This document shows, piece by piece, positions 37,887 through 48,835 of a stretch of 64,000 nucleotides of DNA. The stretch's first letter is position 1; every line of letters begins with the position of its first letter. The notes under the pieces were generated by a model, which was given only the letters and a program-made list of their open reading frames with translations, had not been told where the DNA came from and did not search any database. The position numbers were made by a program, and so were the translations under genes. Source of the DNA: Furcasterigmium furcatum (Eukaryota > Ascomycota > Sordariomycetes > Glomerellales > Plectosphaerellaceae); contig BCIA01000007.1 of assembly GCA_001599815.1 (NCBI GenBank), forward strand, positions 1,488,001 through 1,552,000. Reading direction: 5' to 3'.

Positions 37887-38853
37887 CGTGGTGGTCGGTG
37901 AATCACTGAGCGCACGATGAGGAAACAGGATGAGATATACGCGCATGGGCACGGCATCACCACCACACACACTCCTTTCGACGGAGCCGGCATGGAAGAA
38001 CACGCAGAGAAAGCCAGCAGGCCCGCCCGAGTGTCACGAAAATTGTTCCGAGAGCGGGAGAGGATGTATTTATCAGGGGTTTTCTCGTTGTTTTAGGATT
38101 GTTTCTTTTCCTCTCTCCTCTACATTTTTTCCTAGCCGTCTGTCTAATGGCTGTTTGGGGGGGAGGGAACTCGGAGTATTATGCATTATGAGGGGTATGC
38201 GCCAGGGCATCTCATGAATTGACGAACATGATCCAACACTCCGGTCCGTTAAGGGTGCTGCACTGGTTGGTGGTGACTACCTACCAGCCGGGTGGCATGA
38301 CCGCAGAAGAGGCAGGACTCTCTCTCACAGGCTGCAGATTGGTGAGCTGCTGAACGGGAGAAAGAAACATGCCACCAGTTGCTGTTTGCTTTTCACAGCG
38401 CATGCTGTGCTGCGCCCGTGGGATGCATGGCGATCCTGCTCTGCCATCTGTAGACACTGCCCTTGATTCGCCCCTCTTGCTCAGAGCCTTGGAATGGTCG
38501 TACGGTCTGATGCATGGTGGCGGTGGTGTGATTCCGGGACACCAGACTGACTGACTTGGATCCATGGATTTGGTTGCGTCGCGGTGTTTGCTTGCGCAGG
38601 GCAGGCCAGGAATTGAGAAACATGATAGCTAAATCGGTGTGATGAACCGGCAGATCGGTCGTCAGATGCCATTGGTTGGCCATCCCGGTGCACTTGGTCC
38701 CGACGTGCATCTACACCGGAGTGACCGGTCTGCCCCCGGGCGAGGCGTTGGCAGATCGGGAGTCACGAACGGTAAGTAAGTCTGGCGATTCGACATCTCC
38801 ATCCATCGAGATTCAGCTTGCAAGTAAGCCTCCAAACACCAAGGCAGCCTCAC
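37887..38853. other. Convergent intergenic region
   Basis: 967 nt between the converging Rid1 and RraA-like genes. The left part has T-rich stretches (about 38078-38130) suitable for 3' end formation. The remaining frames are short and unrecognised. Confidence 0.6.
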
Positions 38854-39721
38854 TCATAAACTACTGCGGTGAGTCTTGAACGCATCGTAGACAGTCGCCC
38901 CCTGGAGAACGTCCTCCTTGACCTTGTCATCGGCGGCGGTCAGCTTGGGCAACAGCTCCAGGACCTGTCCGACCTTGTCTTTCGGAATGACCACGACGCC
39001 ATTGACCGGGTCGCTGAAGACGAGGTCGCCGGGGTTCACGGCGGTGCCGTCAATGTCAAGCGGGACCTGGACGGCCCAGGGGGNGCTCGCCGCCCCTGCG
39101 CCGACGGTGGAGAGGCCGCGCGCCCAGATCTGCAAGGCGTCAGCGCTGAAGTACATACAGGCAGGTAAGGGGAAATTAAGCATGGGAGTAAAGGGGGAAG
39201 AATGGAAGGAAGCGCAGAAGCGTCAAACCTACCGGCAGGCCAGTGCTCTTGAGCTCGTCGATGTCCCTTGCGCGGCCGACGACCACGATGCCCCGGGCCT
39301 CGCGGATCTTTATCCGCAGAGCCATGATACCGCCGCAAACGGCGTTCTTCTGGCCATCAGGCTGCTGAATTACCACAATGGTGCCGGGAGGCGTGAGATC
39401 GGCCCAGTGGGCATCATTCGGAATGTTGGCGGGGGGTAGCAACTCGTTTTGGTTGGTGCCTTTGGGAACGAAGAGGATGGTGGACGCCGACGCTATGGTG
39501 ACAGGAGGGACCTTGGCGTCTGATCGGTCCCGGTCATTGACCGTGGGAGGCGCGGTGTAGAGGTGAAGGTCGGGGATGTAGCCTGCTCCAGGGACCTTGA
39601 GCTTGACCAGGGCATCGGATATGTCGCATGCAGTGTATGCTGCAAGGGCCGTAATTTGACCCTCAGACTCAGCAGGGGTTGAGAAAGCCATCGTTCCGTA
39701 GGGCGAGAGGCTTGTGGGCAT
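38854..39721 (-). CDS. RraA-like protein (HMG/CHA-type aldolase fold)
   Basis: Two exons (39721-39233, 39129-38854; 103-nt intron) give 254 residues. Conserved RraA/HMG-aldolase features are present: LAAYTACDISDAL near the start, then DLTPPGTIVVIQQPDG, GGIMALRIKIREARGIVV, and GRARDIDEL with the Arg152-Asp153 pair that binds substrate and metal in this family. After the intron come WARGLSTVGAGA, GDLVFSDPVNGVVVIPKD and a closing helix. Fungal members are often annotated as 4-hydroxy-4-methyl-2-oxoglutarate aldolase or oxaloacetate decarboxylase; the true substrate is uncertain. The first in-frame ATG is 39721, and 39691 (MAFSTPAES) is an equally good start. The assembly has an undetermined base at 39084, leaving one residue unknown in the second exon. 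Confidence 0.88.
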
Positions 39722-42236
39722 ATAATGTTGCGACCGCAGCAGAAGGGGCGGGCGGGTAAGGTGGCAAGATGGTGAAATGATGGAGAGCTTTGTATTGAGC
39801 GAGAATACGAGACCCTGCTCACTTCCAGAGGTTGTTCCCAGTCCAAGTCTAAGGACAGGTTGAGAAGACTGGCGGATCAGTGGATGTCGTCGAGGTCGAA
39901 GTCGGGGCCGGCCCCAGCTCGGGAATTGGGGACTTCCCGGTAGCCGGAACTCGCCGCAGACGGAGGAGAGTCGAGCCAATGAAGCAGGCGTCAGGGGCGC
40001 CTGTCAGTCTCCGTCAGCCCTGGGCGCCATGTGCCACAGTATCGGAAGATACACAGACATCCAGGATTCAGACCGGACCTTCGGTGAGGCTCAAAACGGA
40101 CAATGTCCCGTTCCCTTTCCCTCGGCTCGCACATGAGAACTGGCTGCAGGACCAGTACATATTCTCGACAGAGTGAGGAGCAACACGTCAGGTGGCAGAC
40201 CGAGGTGCATGGGATACAAGTCCATGGCGTTCTGTCGAAGGCTTGGCCGCCCCGCCCCGCCGCTGAATCCAAGAGACGGGAGATCAGAGGCCGCTTATAT
40301 TGTACAAGTTCAGATACGTGCGGGTTGCGGGCAGCTGTCTGACCCCCGGCCGTGTCACAGGCGGGCAGGGTCAGAGTAGACGAGTCGCGCAGGGGTAGGT
40401 GATCTTCCTTCGCTGGAAGGCTTCCATGCAGGTCGGCCGGTGTTATTGACGAGGATCAGCACACATATCATTGAGCGGTTGGCTGCCGGTTGTTTGCGAA
40501 GACTGCCCAGAAGAACAGAAGAACCGAAGACGGCGGGTTGCTGCTGTAGCCAAGGTGGGGGGTTGATGCCGAGGTGGTGTTCTCTGATCCCGGGTTCTGG
40601 TGGCCAGCGGGGTTCAAGCATCCGCTGACAAGCCTCATCTCTGAGCGGAGTTGCTGCCGGAGTCGTTCTCAGTGTCATGGTATGCTGGACAAGAACACCC
40701 ATCCGTCCATACACCCATGGGTGACCCATCAGTCGGGGCATGCAGGCCACGACTCGCGCCCCCTGGTCGACGTGTGTGCTGGAGCAACACTAGAGACGCA
40801 AGTCGCTGGATCGATGAGCATACCAAGATAGGGGAATGGGTCATTCCGCGATGTTTCGCCCATCCATCCAACCATCCCCGGTCCGTTTCCTTGGAACGGG
40901 TCTCGTGGGAGCCAAGATGGAGAACTTGCGCCTGTGCTCATTTAGCCATCGGGGCTTGGTGCAGATCCGATCCTCTCCTGAACGGCGAGCAGCGAGCAGC
41001 GAGCGGATGTTTATTACCCTGAGTAGACCCCAGCGCATGGCCCACGAGGAGGTTCGTTCTCGGCCTGGGGGACGGGATAGGCGCATGGCCCTTGCATCCC
41101 GTCTGTCTGTGAGTGCTGGGTAGAGTTGAAGAAGCGGTTGTCCCCTTGCATGGACTCAGTCTCACTCTCCGGGGAATACCACGTAATGGCGGCAGCGGAG
41201 TGAGATGAATGTTCCGAGGTCGCCTATCAGGCTGAGGTGTCTGTGCTAAGATCTTGTTCCTATGGAGGGGATTGGATGGGTGGAAAGTGCTGTCCATCGG
41301 CGCTCATAAATCGTCCATGGATGCACCTTCCACGACATTTACAGGGTTGCCGCCACTAAAACAAAAGGGTGTTTGGGGAAGGAAGTACCTGGGTACCTGC
41401 GCTCCCTACTTTGCCCCGCCATCATGTCGAAGGGACGCGATTCACCCTTGTTGAACGTCGCCTTCAGAACGGCACCAGCCCACTTTCTCCCACTCGCACA
41501 TCCATCCACTCGACTCGCCTCCCGTTCGTCTCCGAGTTCTAGATCTTTTCCAGCTGCACTCGCCATCCATCTTCCCATCATCGGCAACAGAAAGCCCTCG
41601 AGTTCCAGGATACACCTAGCAGCCGACCGAGCTTTACCGACCTCGACACCGACAACACCGATTACCCCGTGCATACGCAGCCAGCCTTCAGCCGCCTGTG
41701 ACGACAGAGGCAGACACCACCACCACGACCGCCGCACCACACCACGCGCCGTGTCATCGTCTCCCCGTCCGCGAGACCCCTCCCCCACTTCCGGCTCAGA
41801 TTTTCACCTGCAACTGGACAGCTTCTCCCAGCCACCGTTTAGCTTAGTTCCCGCACCTCGCAACAGCTGGGCCATTCCTCGCCGTACTCTGGCCCGCCGT
41901 CAAACCCCCCCGGTCAGCCAGCAGCCAAACACCTGACAACCCGGTCCGGTCCATTCGAGCGCCCACCGATTCTCGCCTCGCTCGCGCTCCTCTCCTCCCT
42001 ACTCCTCCCGCACCACTACAGACCTGTTCCATCCTCTCCAGAGCCTCTGATCCTCCAGTCGCCCAGCTCCAACTCGTGAACGCCCAGAGCCCCGCGACCC
42101 TCTCTCGGCCCGTGCTCCACCCCACCATCAACCTGGATCTTCGAACACTCGACTCTGGCGCATCTCCTCCTGCCGCCTGCTCCATTCGTCGTCCATCTCG
42201 AGACTAGGCCGCTTCCTAGAGACCTCGCTCCTCAAT
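39722..42236. other. Divergent promoter region with a long CT-rich leader
   Basis: 2.5 kb between the divergent RraA-like and WBP2-like genes. From about 41.4 to 42.2 kb the plus strand is rich in C and T and is probably promoter and 5' leader of the WBP2-like gene. An ATG at 41424 opens a 171-codon low-complexity frame ending at 41936, which could be an upstream ORF. No domain is seen elsewhere. Confidence 0.5.
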
Positions 42237-43371
42237 ATGTCAATAAAGTACGTCTTAATGTCCTTCTCCTTTTCTCCCACCCCTTTCGTGCTCCTCTTCC
42301 TGCATCACCAACCTTCTCGCCCGCCCTCCTCCGTTGCCACGGCCGCTGCTCTCTCTATATCCCTCCCCCAGATCCCTTCTGTGAGCGTATTACAGACCAG
42401 ATCGAGCTTCAGCGAGGTTCTCCCCCCCTGGATCTCACATCCGAGACCTAGTTCGTCGTGTTTCCATGGCATCACCCGCCTGGTACCCTGCGCGCTGCTG
42501 AACCCTTCTATCCACCCATCTCGATCTTTGCAACCTTGCCGTGATGGACCAGTTTCTGCAAGAGCAGCACACCTATCATATACAAAGGGCACATGGCCAG
42601 AGAAGGCCGTCACAGCATGGGACGAATCGTTCTGACCACAGAGCTAGTTGGGTTATGCTACGGGACAATGGCGACATCGTCCGCCTCCGGGGAGAAACGA
42701 TCCGGCACAAGGCCCCGAAGATCAGCTTCGAGGTGACGGTCCCCAAGTCCCTACAGTCAGGTCGACCTCCCTTCTCTTTTAAGAGTGACAGCGGAACCGT
42801 GTATATCACTACCTATCGGGTAAGTTCACTCCTCCTCCGGTCTGGTGAACCCTGCTGCTGACACGACTTTTAGCTCATCTACATCCCGGCCAAACAAACA
42901 GAGGAGTTCAAGTCCTTCCACGCCTGGCTGGTGGATTGCCAGGACAGCTATGCCGGCTCACCTCTCTTCGGTGCCTGGTATTGGATTTCCACGGTCAAGC
43001 CGATCTCCGGAGGCAACATCCCGCCGGAGATCCCCAGGCTCGAGGTGAAACTGACCTTTACTGGAGGCGGCCACAGCGAGTTTGCCACGAAATTCGAAGC
43101 ACAAAAGGAGCTGGTGGACCATGCTCGACAGGTGCAGCAGGCGACAGGTCAAAATGTCACCATTCCCGACGAGCCGCTGCCCGCGTATGAGGCCAATGGC
43201 GCTCAAGCACCGCAAAATGGGCCCCCGGGCGCCTCGATGGGAAGATCGACAAGCTCAGCAAGTCAGAACCCGCCCCCCAACGAGCCTCCGCCGGGTTATG
43301 ATGAAGCGCAAGCACAGAACTTGTCAGAGCGCCTCGAGACACATGTCAGGCATGAGGCTGAACGATCATGA
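42237..43371 (+). CDS. WBP2-like GRAM-domain protein with PY motif
   Basis: Three exons (42237-42247, 42648-42819, 42874-43371) give 226 residues. The first exon has only 11 nt (MSI plus two bases). A 400-nt intron then leads into TGGGTT, restoring the conserved start MSINWVMLRDNGDIVRL. The GRAM/PH-like domain covers about residues 5-125 (FSFKSDSGTVYITTYRLIYI, then GAWYWISTVKPISGGNIP). The Pro-rich tail carries PPGYDEA, a PPxY ligand for WW domains, and LPAYEA, an LPxY variant, as in human WBP2. In fungi the natural WW partner would be a Rsp5/NEDD4-type ubiquitin ligase; that is inference. The 42541 ATG inside the intron opens a frame that lacks the conserved N-terminus and is rejected as start. 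Confidence 0.9.
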
Positions 43372-43829
43372 TGCCCTGGAGGCCGGGTGCAGGGAATGGC
43401 AATCCCTCTCCTCCGGTGTGCGAGCAACAGGCTCGACATTCGGATCATTGACCAGGGAGATTTCGATATTCTACTTTACATAGCGTGGGACGGTGCGTTT
43501 GCTTTTTGTTATGACGTGACTTCACTGGCATGTGTGTGCCACTCGATTCATCCTTCAGTAGAAGAGCTCTTCGTTGGTTCACAGACGTCCCATAGATTGG
43601 AGATTCTTCTGAGTAAGCAAGAAATACAGACGGATCACCCATGTATCGGGTGCAATGCATAGCATCTGCGGGAAGGCTGCGCGGCAGATGCAGCCGGCTT
43701 CCACCACTCGGCACCCAAAGGCCTCGTGCTACAGTGAATCACCGCCCACCCGCCACCGGCCTGACCTTAGGCTTCACCACAACACACCATTATAGGCACG
43801 CGTTTTCCGGCATATGTTGTAGGGGTCCG

Positions 43830-43923
43830 GCGCCGGTGGCCAAGGGGTAAAAGTCCCAGACTAGTAGCCCAACTGAGCTCTTCACGGCGCAGGACCGTGG
43901 CGAGTTCGACTCCCGCACTGTTG
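43830..43923 (+). pseudogene. tRNA-like sequence with Pol III A and B boxes (tRNA pseudogene or SINE head)
   Basis: TGGCCAAGGGG at 43837-43847 fits the A box and AGTTCGACTCC at 43903-43913 fits the B box and T loop, 55 nt apart. A CTAGTA heptamer-like loop would give an AGT (Thr) anticodon with an intron behind it. However, the acceptor arms do not pair (GCGCCGG against ACTGTTG), the D stem is broken and the T stem has a mismatch. A second possible A box (TAGCCCAACTG, 43865-43875) and a perfect CACGG/CCGTG stem (43883-43899) show that folding is ambiguous. It is not a functional tRNA by inspection. It could be a decayed tRNA or the head of a tRNA-derived SINE. Confidence 0.4.
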
Positions 43924-43995
43924 ACTGCCTTTCTCTTCGCAAGACAACTTGCGCTTGGAAAGGGCAGTTGCCTTCTGCATTCTTAGACTTCTCTC

Positions 43996-44020
43996 TTTTT
44001 TTNTTTTTTTTTTTTTTTTT
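43996..44020 (+). repeat. Long T homopolymer followed by an A-rich stretch
   Basis: 25 positions of T, interrupted only by an undetermined base at 44003, are followed at once by ATAAAAAAAT (44021-44030). The N suggests that the true length was not resolved. It lies about 75 nt after the tRNA-like sequence and could be a Pol III stop or the tail of a retroposed element. Confidence 0.85.
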
Positions 44021-44328
44021 ATAAAAAAATCCGCCAAGGTATAGATCTAGGTGTTATCTGAATTCATTCGTTAGATGAGAGAGCTTCATCAAGCTCCATG
44101 TTACTGACTTGGTGATCACGTGATGATGCCATAAGCTCAACCTCTCAGGCCGGGTGTTCCCATGGGCCGATCCACAGGATTCGGCCAATCAGTTCGCTCC
44201 AATTCAGGATCACTTTTCGCTCCAACTGGAGCATCCGACTTCTTCCCTTTCCCCTTCCCGAAGGACATCCGACGACCACCTCACAACCGAGTCCATTGAA
44301 CCGCCGCATCGACACCGAATCCGCAGCA

Positions 44329-45100
44329 ATGGGTATCTGGGAGACTCTGACGGACCTCGCCGAGGCTGCCGTGCCTTGGAACACCGCCCACGCCGAGGCC
44401 CCTGCCGAGGAAGTCAAGGTAGGCCGACCTTGCGCAAATTGTTCTGGACGGAATCGTATGAGGAGCTCGACACGCATGACGGGCCCGGCAGCGACATGTC
44501 GCGCTGGCTGGATCGCTCGCCATGACAGTCCGCACGACGAATTGGCAGGAATCGGGCAATTGAGCGACATCAAGAGCTAATTGATGCATGACGCAGGCCG
44601 AGGAGACCAGCACCGAGACCGAGACCAAGTCTGAGGAGCCTGCACAGGAAGAGGCTGCCGAGGAGCCCGAGGCCGAGGAGGAGGAGGAAGAAGAGGAGGA
44701 AGAGGAGGAGGAGGATGACGAGCCCGAGGACGTCCAGCCCAAGCTCGAGCAGGGTGCGTGATACCACGATCCGGTTGTCCGATGCTCTCTGCGACCGATC
44801 GAGAGATGCTCCGGATGACCTGCCTGCGGGGAATACATGCTGACGATAAGCAGAGTGCGCCGAGTCCAAGCAGTGCGCCGGCCCCAAGCACCACTTCGAC
44901 GACTGTGTCGAGCGCGTCACCGCCGCCGCCGACACCGAGGAGGGTGCCAAGGAGGATTGCGTCGAGGAGTGTATGTTGCCCGATCCCCGCGATCTTGGAC
45001 CCTTGTATCCGCGACAGCCCGCTGACACTACCCAGTCTTCCACCTCGCCCACTGCGCCACCGCCTGCGCCGCCCCTAAGCTGTGGTCTCAGCTCAAGTAA
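44329..45100 (+). CDS. QCR6: Cytochrome bc1 complex hinge protein Qcr6
   Basis: Four exons (44329-44418, 44597-44753, 44854-44970, 45036-45100) give 142 residues; the introns are 178, 100 and 65 nt. The protein is the acidic hinge subunit of mitochondrial complex III that assists cytochrome c1-cytochrome c contact. A short N-terminus (MGIWETLTDLAEAAVPWN) leads to a highly acidic segment with a run of about 15 Glu/Asp encoded by GAG/GAA repeats. The C-terminal helical hairpin has the conserved cysteines in ECAESKQCAGPKHHFDDC, EDCVEEFFHLAHC and ATAC. The last exon ends AAPKLWSQLK. Heavy intron content in so small a gene is normal for fungal respiratory subunits. The ATG at 44329 is preceded by a good AGCA context. 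Confidence 0.93.
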
Positions 45101-45884
45101 ACGCCTCGAACGCAGACCCAGCCCCTCGACCTCTTCCTCCCTTCTTCCGACCGCACATTGGTGTGATGATCTAGACGATTTTCTCGGCAAGGACGGCAGA
45201 GGCGCGGGAGGGACGACAACACGATGGACGATGACGGCTTGTGCTTTCCCCTCCTCCCGGCCGATCCTGGCGGGGGCGGGGAGAGGGCAGGCATCTGTAT
45301 TGCACGCGCGGACGGCGGTCTCTTTGTCTCCCGCTTGACGGGCCACGGTGGAGCGAGAAGCGCGCTTTCCGCGGTTCCTGTCGGCGGGATGAGGGGGGCT
45401 GGCGGCCCGCGCGGACTTGTCTTGTATCATAACGACTGCATCGCCCTCGAATAGATTCCTCTTTCCTTTTCTCCATGGCAACGTGCCTCTGACAGATCAG
45501 GACATCTTAGCCAAACCCACAAGATTGAGAACCTCAGCTCGGGCATGGAAGCTAACACTCCCAGCTTCACGCAAGCTGGCTTGTCATTCAGGGCCAGACG
45601 CCAAATTTAAATTCGAAGTGCCTATACAACCGACAGTCATGTTGTCATCGAGAGTCACATAGTCTCTCTGCAGCCCTCATCGAGAAACATTACATTAGAA
45701 TGTGCTACTCAAGAATGACAGCAATCGAAAAGCAAAAGCACAACAAGCGACCTGTTACACAAGAATCCGGGGTGTCCCGCTGTCCATGCCCACAATGACA
45801 ACCCTGACTGGCCTCGGCGGGCCCCGTTTTATCCAACAATTCAGAACCATTTCTGACGTTTTCCCAATGCTGTGTTCTGTTTTC
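45101..45884. other. Convergent intergenic region
   Basis: 784 nt between the converging QCR6 and lipase genes. The right half is AT-richer and fits 3' untranslated sequence. No gene is recognised. Confidence 0.6.
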
Positions 45885-48835
45885 CTATGCATGTGCTGTC
45901 GAGCCGTTTACAACCGGTTCGTCTGCTTTCTTCTCCATCTCGGCGGCCAAGGGCAGATCCTCGGTGGCCGTGACGAATGTATCCCTCTCCATCTGTGGCC
46001 GAGTGAGATCCGTGGCAGGCGTGGCATACACGGAGGGCATGCCGAACGTGCCCGGCGTGGCGACGTCCTGGGGCTGTGGCGTGGCAGGCATGCCGTCTGC
46101 TGTGGACCGCCCTCCCGCGACACTGATCGGGCTCATAGGACGCACCTCCGACTCTGCGGTGGACTGCAGCGTCATCATGCTTGCGGTCTCTGCTTCCTTG
46201 CCCAAGCTGAAAGGCAATGCGATCCCTTCAAGATGGGGCCGCTTGCCTGCGACGCCTGTCTCAGGTACGTAGTCCGGACTGAGGAAGTTATTGGGCGATT
46301 TGGCGGCCGCTTCATGCTTCTTTTCGGCCTCCTTCCTTAGCTTTACCAGCTCCTCGACGGCCGTATGCTCGTCTGCTGTTGCTTCGCCGGTCTGAGAGGT
46401 CTGATGCTCGTCGACCACCGTTCGCACTCTACTTCGACTGCGTGGCCTACTCACAGACGACAGAGGCGTGGGTGGCGCGAGTGGCGAAGCGGGCGGCAGG
46501 GATCGTGTTTCTCGTGAGGCATCATGCTCGCCGTCCTCAGTTGCATGAGTCTCGTGTTGCTGCTCAGCCTCCTTCTCTCTCTGAACGGTCATCTCATCAT
46601 GCTTTGATCCCCACAACGACCACAACGCAAGACCGATGCTCTTCGTCTTCTTCTTCTTTTCTTGTTCGGAAGGTGCTCTCCTTCGTCCTGCCAAGGCTGT
46701 GGGAGGCGGGTTCTCTCCGTCACCGTTCCCTATGAAGCCCGCAGCCATATCCTTGATGATCTTCTGATGGACCTTGGCCCTGCTGCTCGTGTAGCGACTC
46801 TCCCACTGCTTCTTGGTCTCCAGCCATTTCTTGACAGGCGTCTCTTTAGCCACGCCGACTTCTTCCGGGGGCATTGTGCATGCTGGGAGCTCATTTGGCG
46901 GGGCTAGAGCGTAGATGGCGCCGTGGCGAGTGACCCTTTGCCGAATCATGTGTCCTTTAAACGCTGGCAAGGTGTCTCCAGCCTTACCGACCCGGGGCGT
47001 GAAGGGTGAATCAGGGTTTGCTGGGGGCTCGGTATCCTTGCCGTTCTGTTCTCCCGGTTCCTCGTCATCGGTGCCCGATGTGGAGATGACTGAGATTGCA
47101 TCGTCGTCCAAGATGTGAATCTCAGAATGCTGAGCCCTTGCCAGGGCCCAAGCACCGAACTGAGCAATAGAGCGGTACATGTACTTGGCAGGTCGCGTGA
47201 AGCTGAGGGTCGGGGCAACATGGCAGAGGTCGTCCCAGACTTGAAGCTGGACGTACGTGGGCTTGTAGCGCTTGAGTTTCTCTCTTGCGGCATCGTCCAT
47301 CTTCTCATCAGGCGGCGCGTACTTGGCAGGATTAGCACACTTGTGGGCAAGGTAGATCTGCTCATCCCGAAGCACCTCACCGCCACCAACCATGATCAGG
47401 AGAGGCGGAAGTCCGCCGAGAGTCGGTTGAGTCACGGGGCTGACCAGAGGGTGCGGCAAAAGCTCGTTCGTGGTGTACATCTAACAAGTCAGAATAGTGG
47501 CCTGCGCCGATGCTTTAATAACATACCTGGATCTGATCCTTTACAGTGGTGATCTTGCCATCGATCGTCACTGACAGCATGACAGCGGTTTGAGGTACTT
47601 CCTCCTTGCCGAGGGGAGACGATGCTACACTCGACGCAGCTGGGCCAGCGGGGTTTTCATTAACACCAGGCGCCGAAGTCTGGTGACCGTTCGATGAACC
47701 ATTGGCCGGATCCATGTTGAAAGGCTCAGCTTGTTTTTCCTGGAGGGTGCTCATCTTGGCAGCATCCTTCTTCCCAGCCTTGAGTTTCTCAGACTGCTCC
47801 TTCATCATGGCCATATCATCCTCATTCGGAGGAGGCCATGCGCGAGACGGCTTGTGGTGGAACCCCGAGTCGGGGATATAATCCATGGGGTTTTCACCTG
47901 ACACGCTGGGGAAAGAGTGCGTCAGATCGACCCAAGGGCTGATGAGGATAGCGCCAGCGGGTAGGGGGATGCCCTGATCCCGCAGCGCACAAAGCATGGA
48001 CACAACCATGCCGCCTCCAGCGGAATCACCAGCAAGGATGATCTCGCTAGGCTCCTGGACCGTAAGAAGATAGAGATAGGCAGCGATGCAGTCGTACAGG
48101 CCACAAGGGAAGGGGAATTGAGGAGCCAAGCGGTATTTCGGCGCAAAGACCCGGGCCTTCAGCTTTCTTGCGTGCCTCTGCATCTGATATCGGTGCTCGT
48201 CAACACTGCCGAAGAAGTAGGCACCTCCGTGAACGTAGAGCATTACACGGCGCCCCTTCTCGCCGCTTGCCTTTCGCTCTTGGTAGTCGGACTTCATCTC
48301 GATCCATTCGGCCTTCAATGGCGTGTCTGGTTTACGCCATTGCCACCACGTCTTGCCGCCAACCTGACGGACGCCATCCTCCCCGAGCTGTGCCTGGATC
48401 AGGGCAGCGGCCTTCTCTTGCTGTTCATCGGGGATCGGGACCTCTTTGACGCGAACCCATTGTGGATGCGGAACCCATTGGGCAGTGAAGGCCTGGAGTT
48501 CTTCGACGGTGTGTTGGGATGCGAATTGGAGGAAGGCTCGGATGAGGTGGAGGCCCTCGTCGTAGGACAGGTGGGCAGTCGGTTTCTGTCGAAGGGGAGA
48601 TCGATTGATATACTATGTGTGACGAGAGGTCATGTCAGTAGGGCTTGGTGATTGCGCCGACCTCTCACAGGCCAATCGGACAGAGAAGATGGCGTAGGAC
48701 TGGACCACCACGATATACACAAGGATTCAGGTGGTCTAGACTCGAGGATGTACGAACATGCGACAGGAGTGTGGATACGACCGTGGGCGTCACGGCCAAT
48801 GACACCGATGTCGTATTGAGCTTGAGTGGATTCAT
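45885..48835 (-). CDS. Hormone-sensitive-lipase-type alpha/beta hydrolase with long C-terminal tail
   Basis: Three exons (48835-48758, 48612-47527, 47480-45885; introns 145 and 46 nt) give 919 residues. The N-terminus MNPLKLNTTSVSLAVTPTVV starts a conserved helical region. The oxyanion motif HGGAYFFGS begins at residue 154, the nucleophile elbow GDSAGGG has Ser223, and a C-terminal catalytic His475 lies in VWDDLCHVAP. The acid position in VGGGEVLRDEQ reads Glu423, where most family members have Asp. An insertion of about 100 residues rich in Ala/Ser/Lys separates the two catalytic halves. After residue 520 an approximately 400-residue tail is charged and low in hydrophobic residues, probably disordered and regulatory. 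The expected activity is hydrolysis of an acylglycerol or other ester, possibly at lipid droplets; the substrate is unproven. It shares a 517-nt divergent promoter with TSR2. Confidence 0.9.

Larger units (their letters stand above)
43372..44328. other. Intergenic region containing a tRNA-like unit and T tract
   Basis: 957 nt between the WBP2-like gene and QCR6. It holds the tRNA-like sequence and T tract listed separately. The last 150 nt contain the Qcr6 promoter/leader, with a CT-rich patch. Confidence 0.6.

Noticed and set aside
37017..38003. 328-codon minus-strand frame
   Set aside because: Antisense shadow of the Rid1 second exon, Gly/Val/Glu-rich as expected of such mirrors.
43830..43923. 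Functional intron-containing tRNA-Thr gene
   Set aside because: The A and B boxes and an AGT-like loop are present, but the acceptor stem does not pair and the D stem is broken, so only a tRNA-like remnant is claimed.
44570..45481. 303-codon minus-strand frame with Leu-rich runs
   Set aside because: Antisense to QCR6; the Leu run is the mirror of the GAG/GAA repeat coding for the acidic segment.
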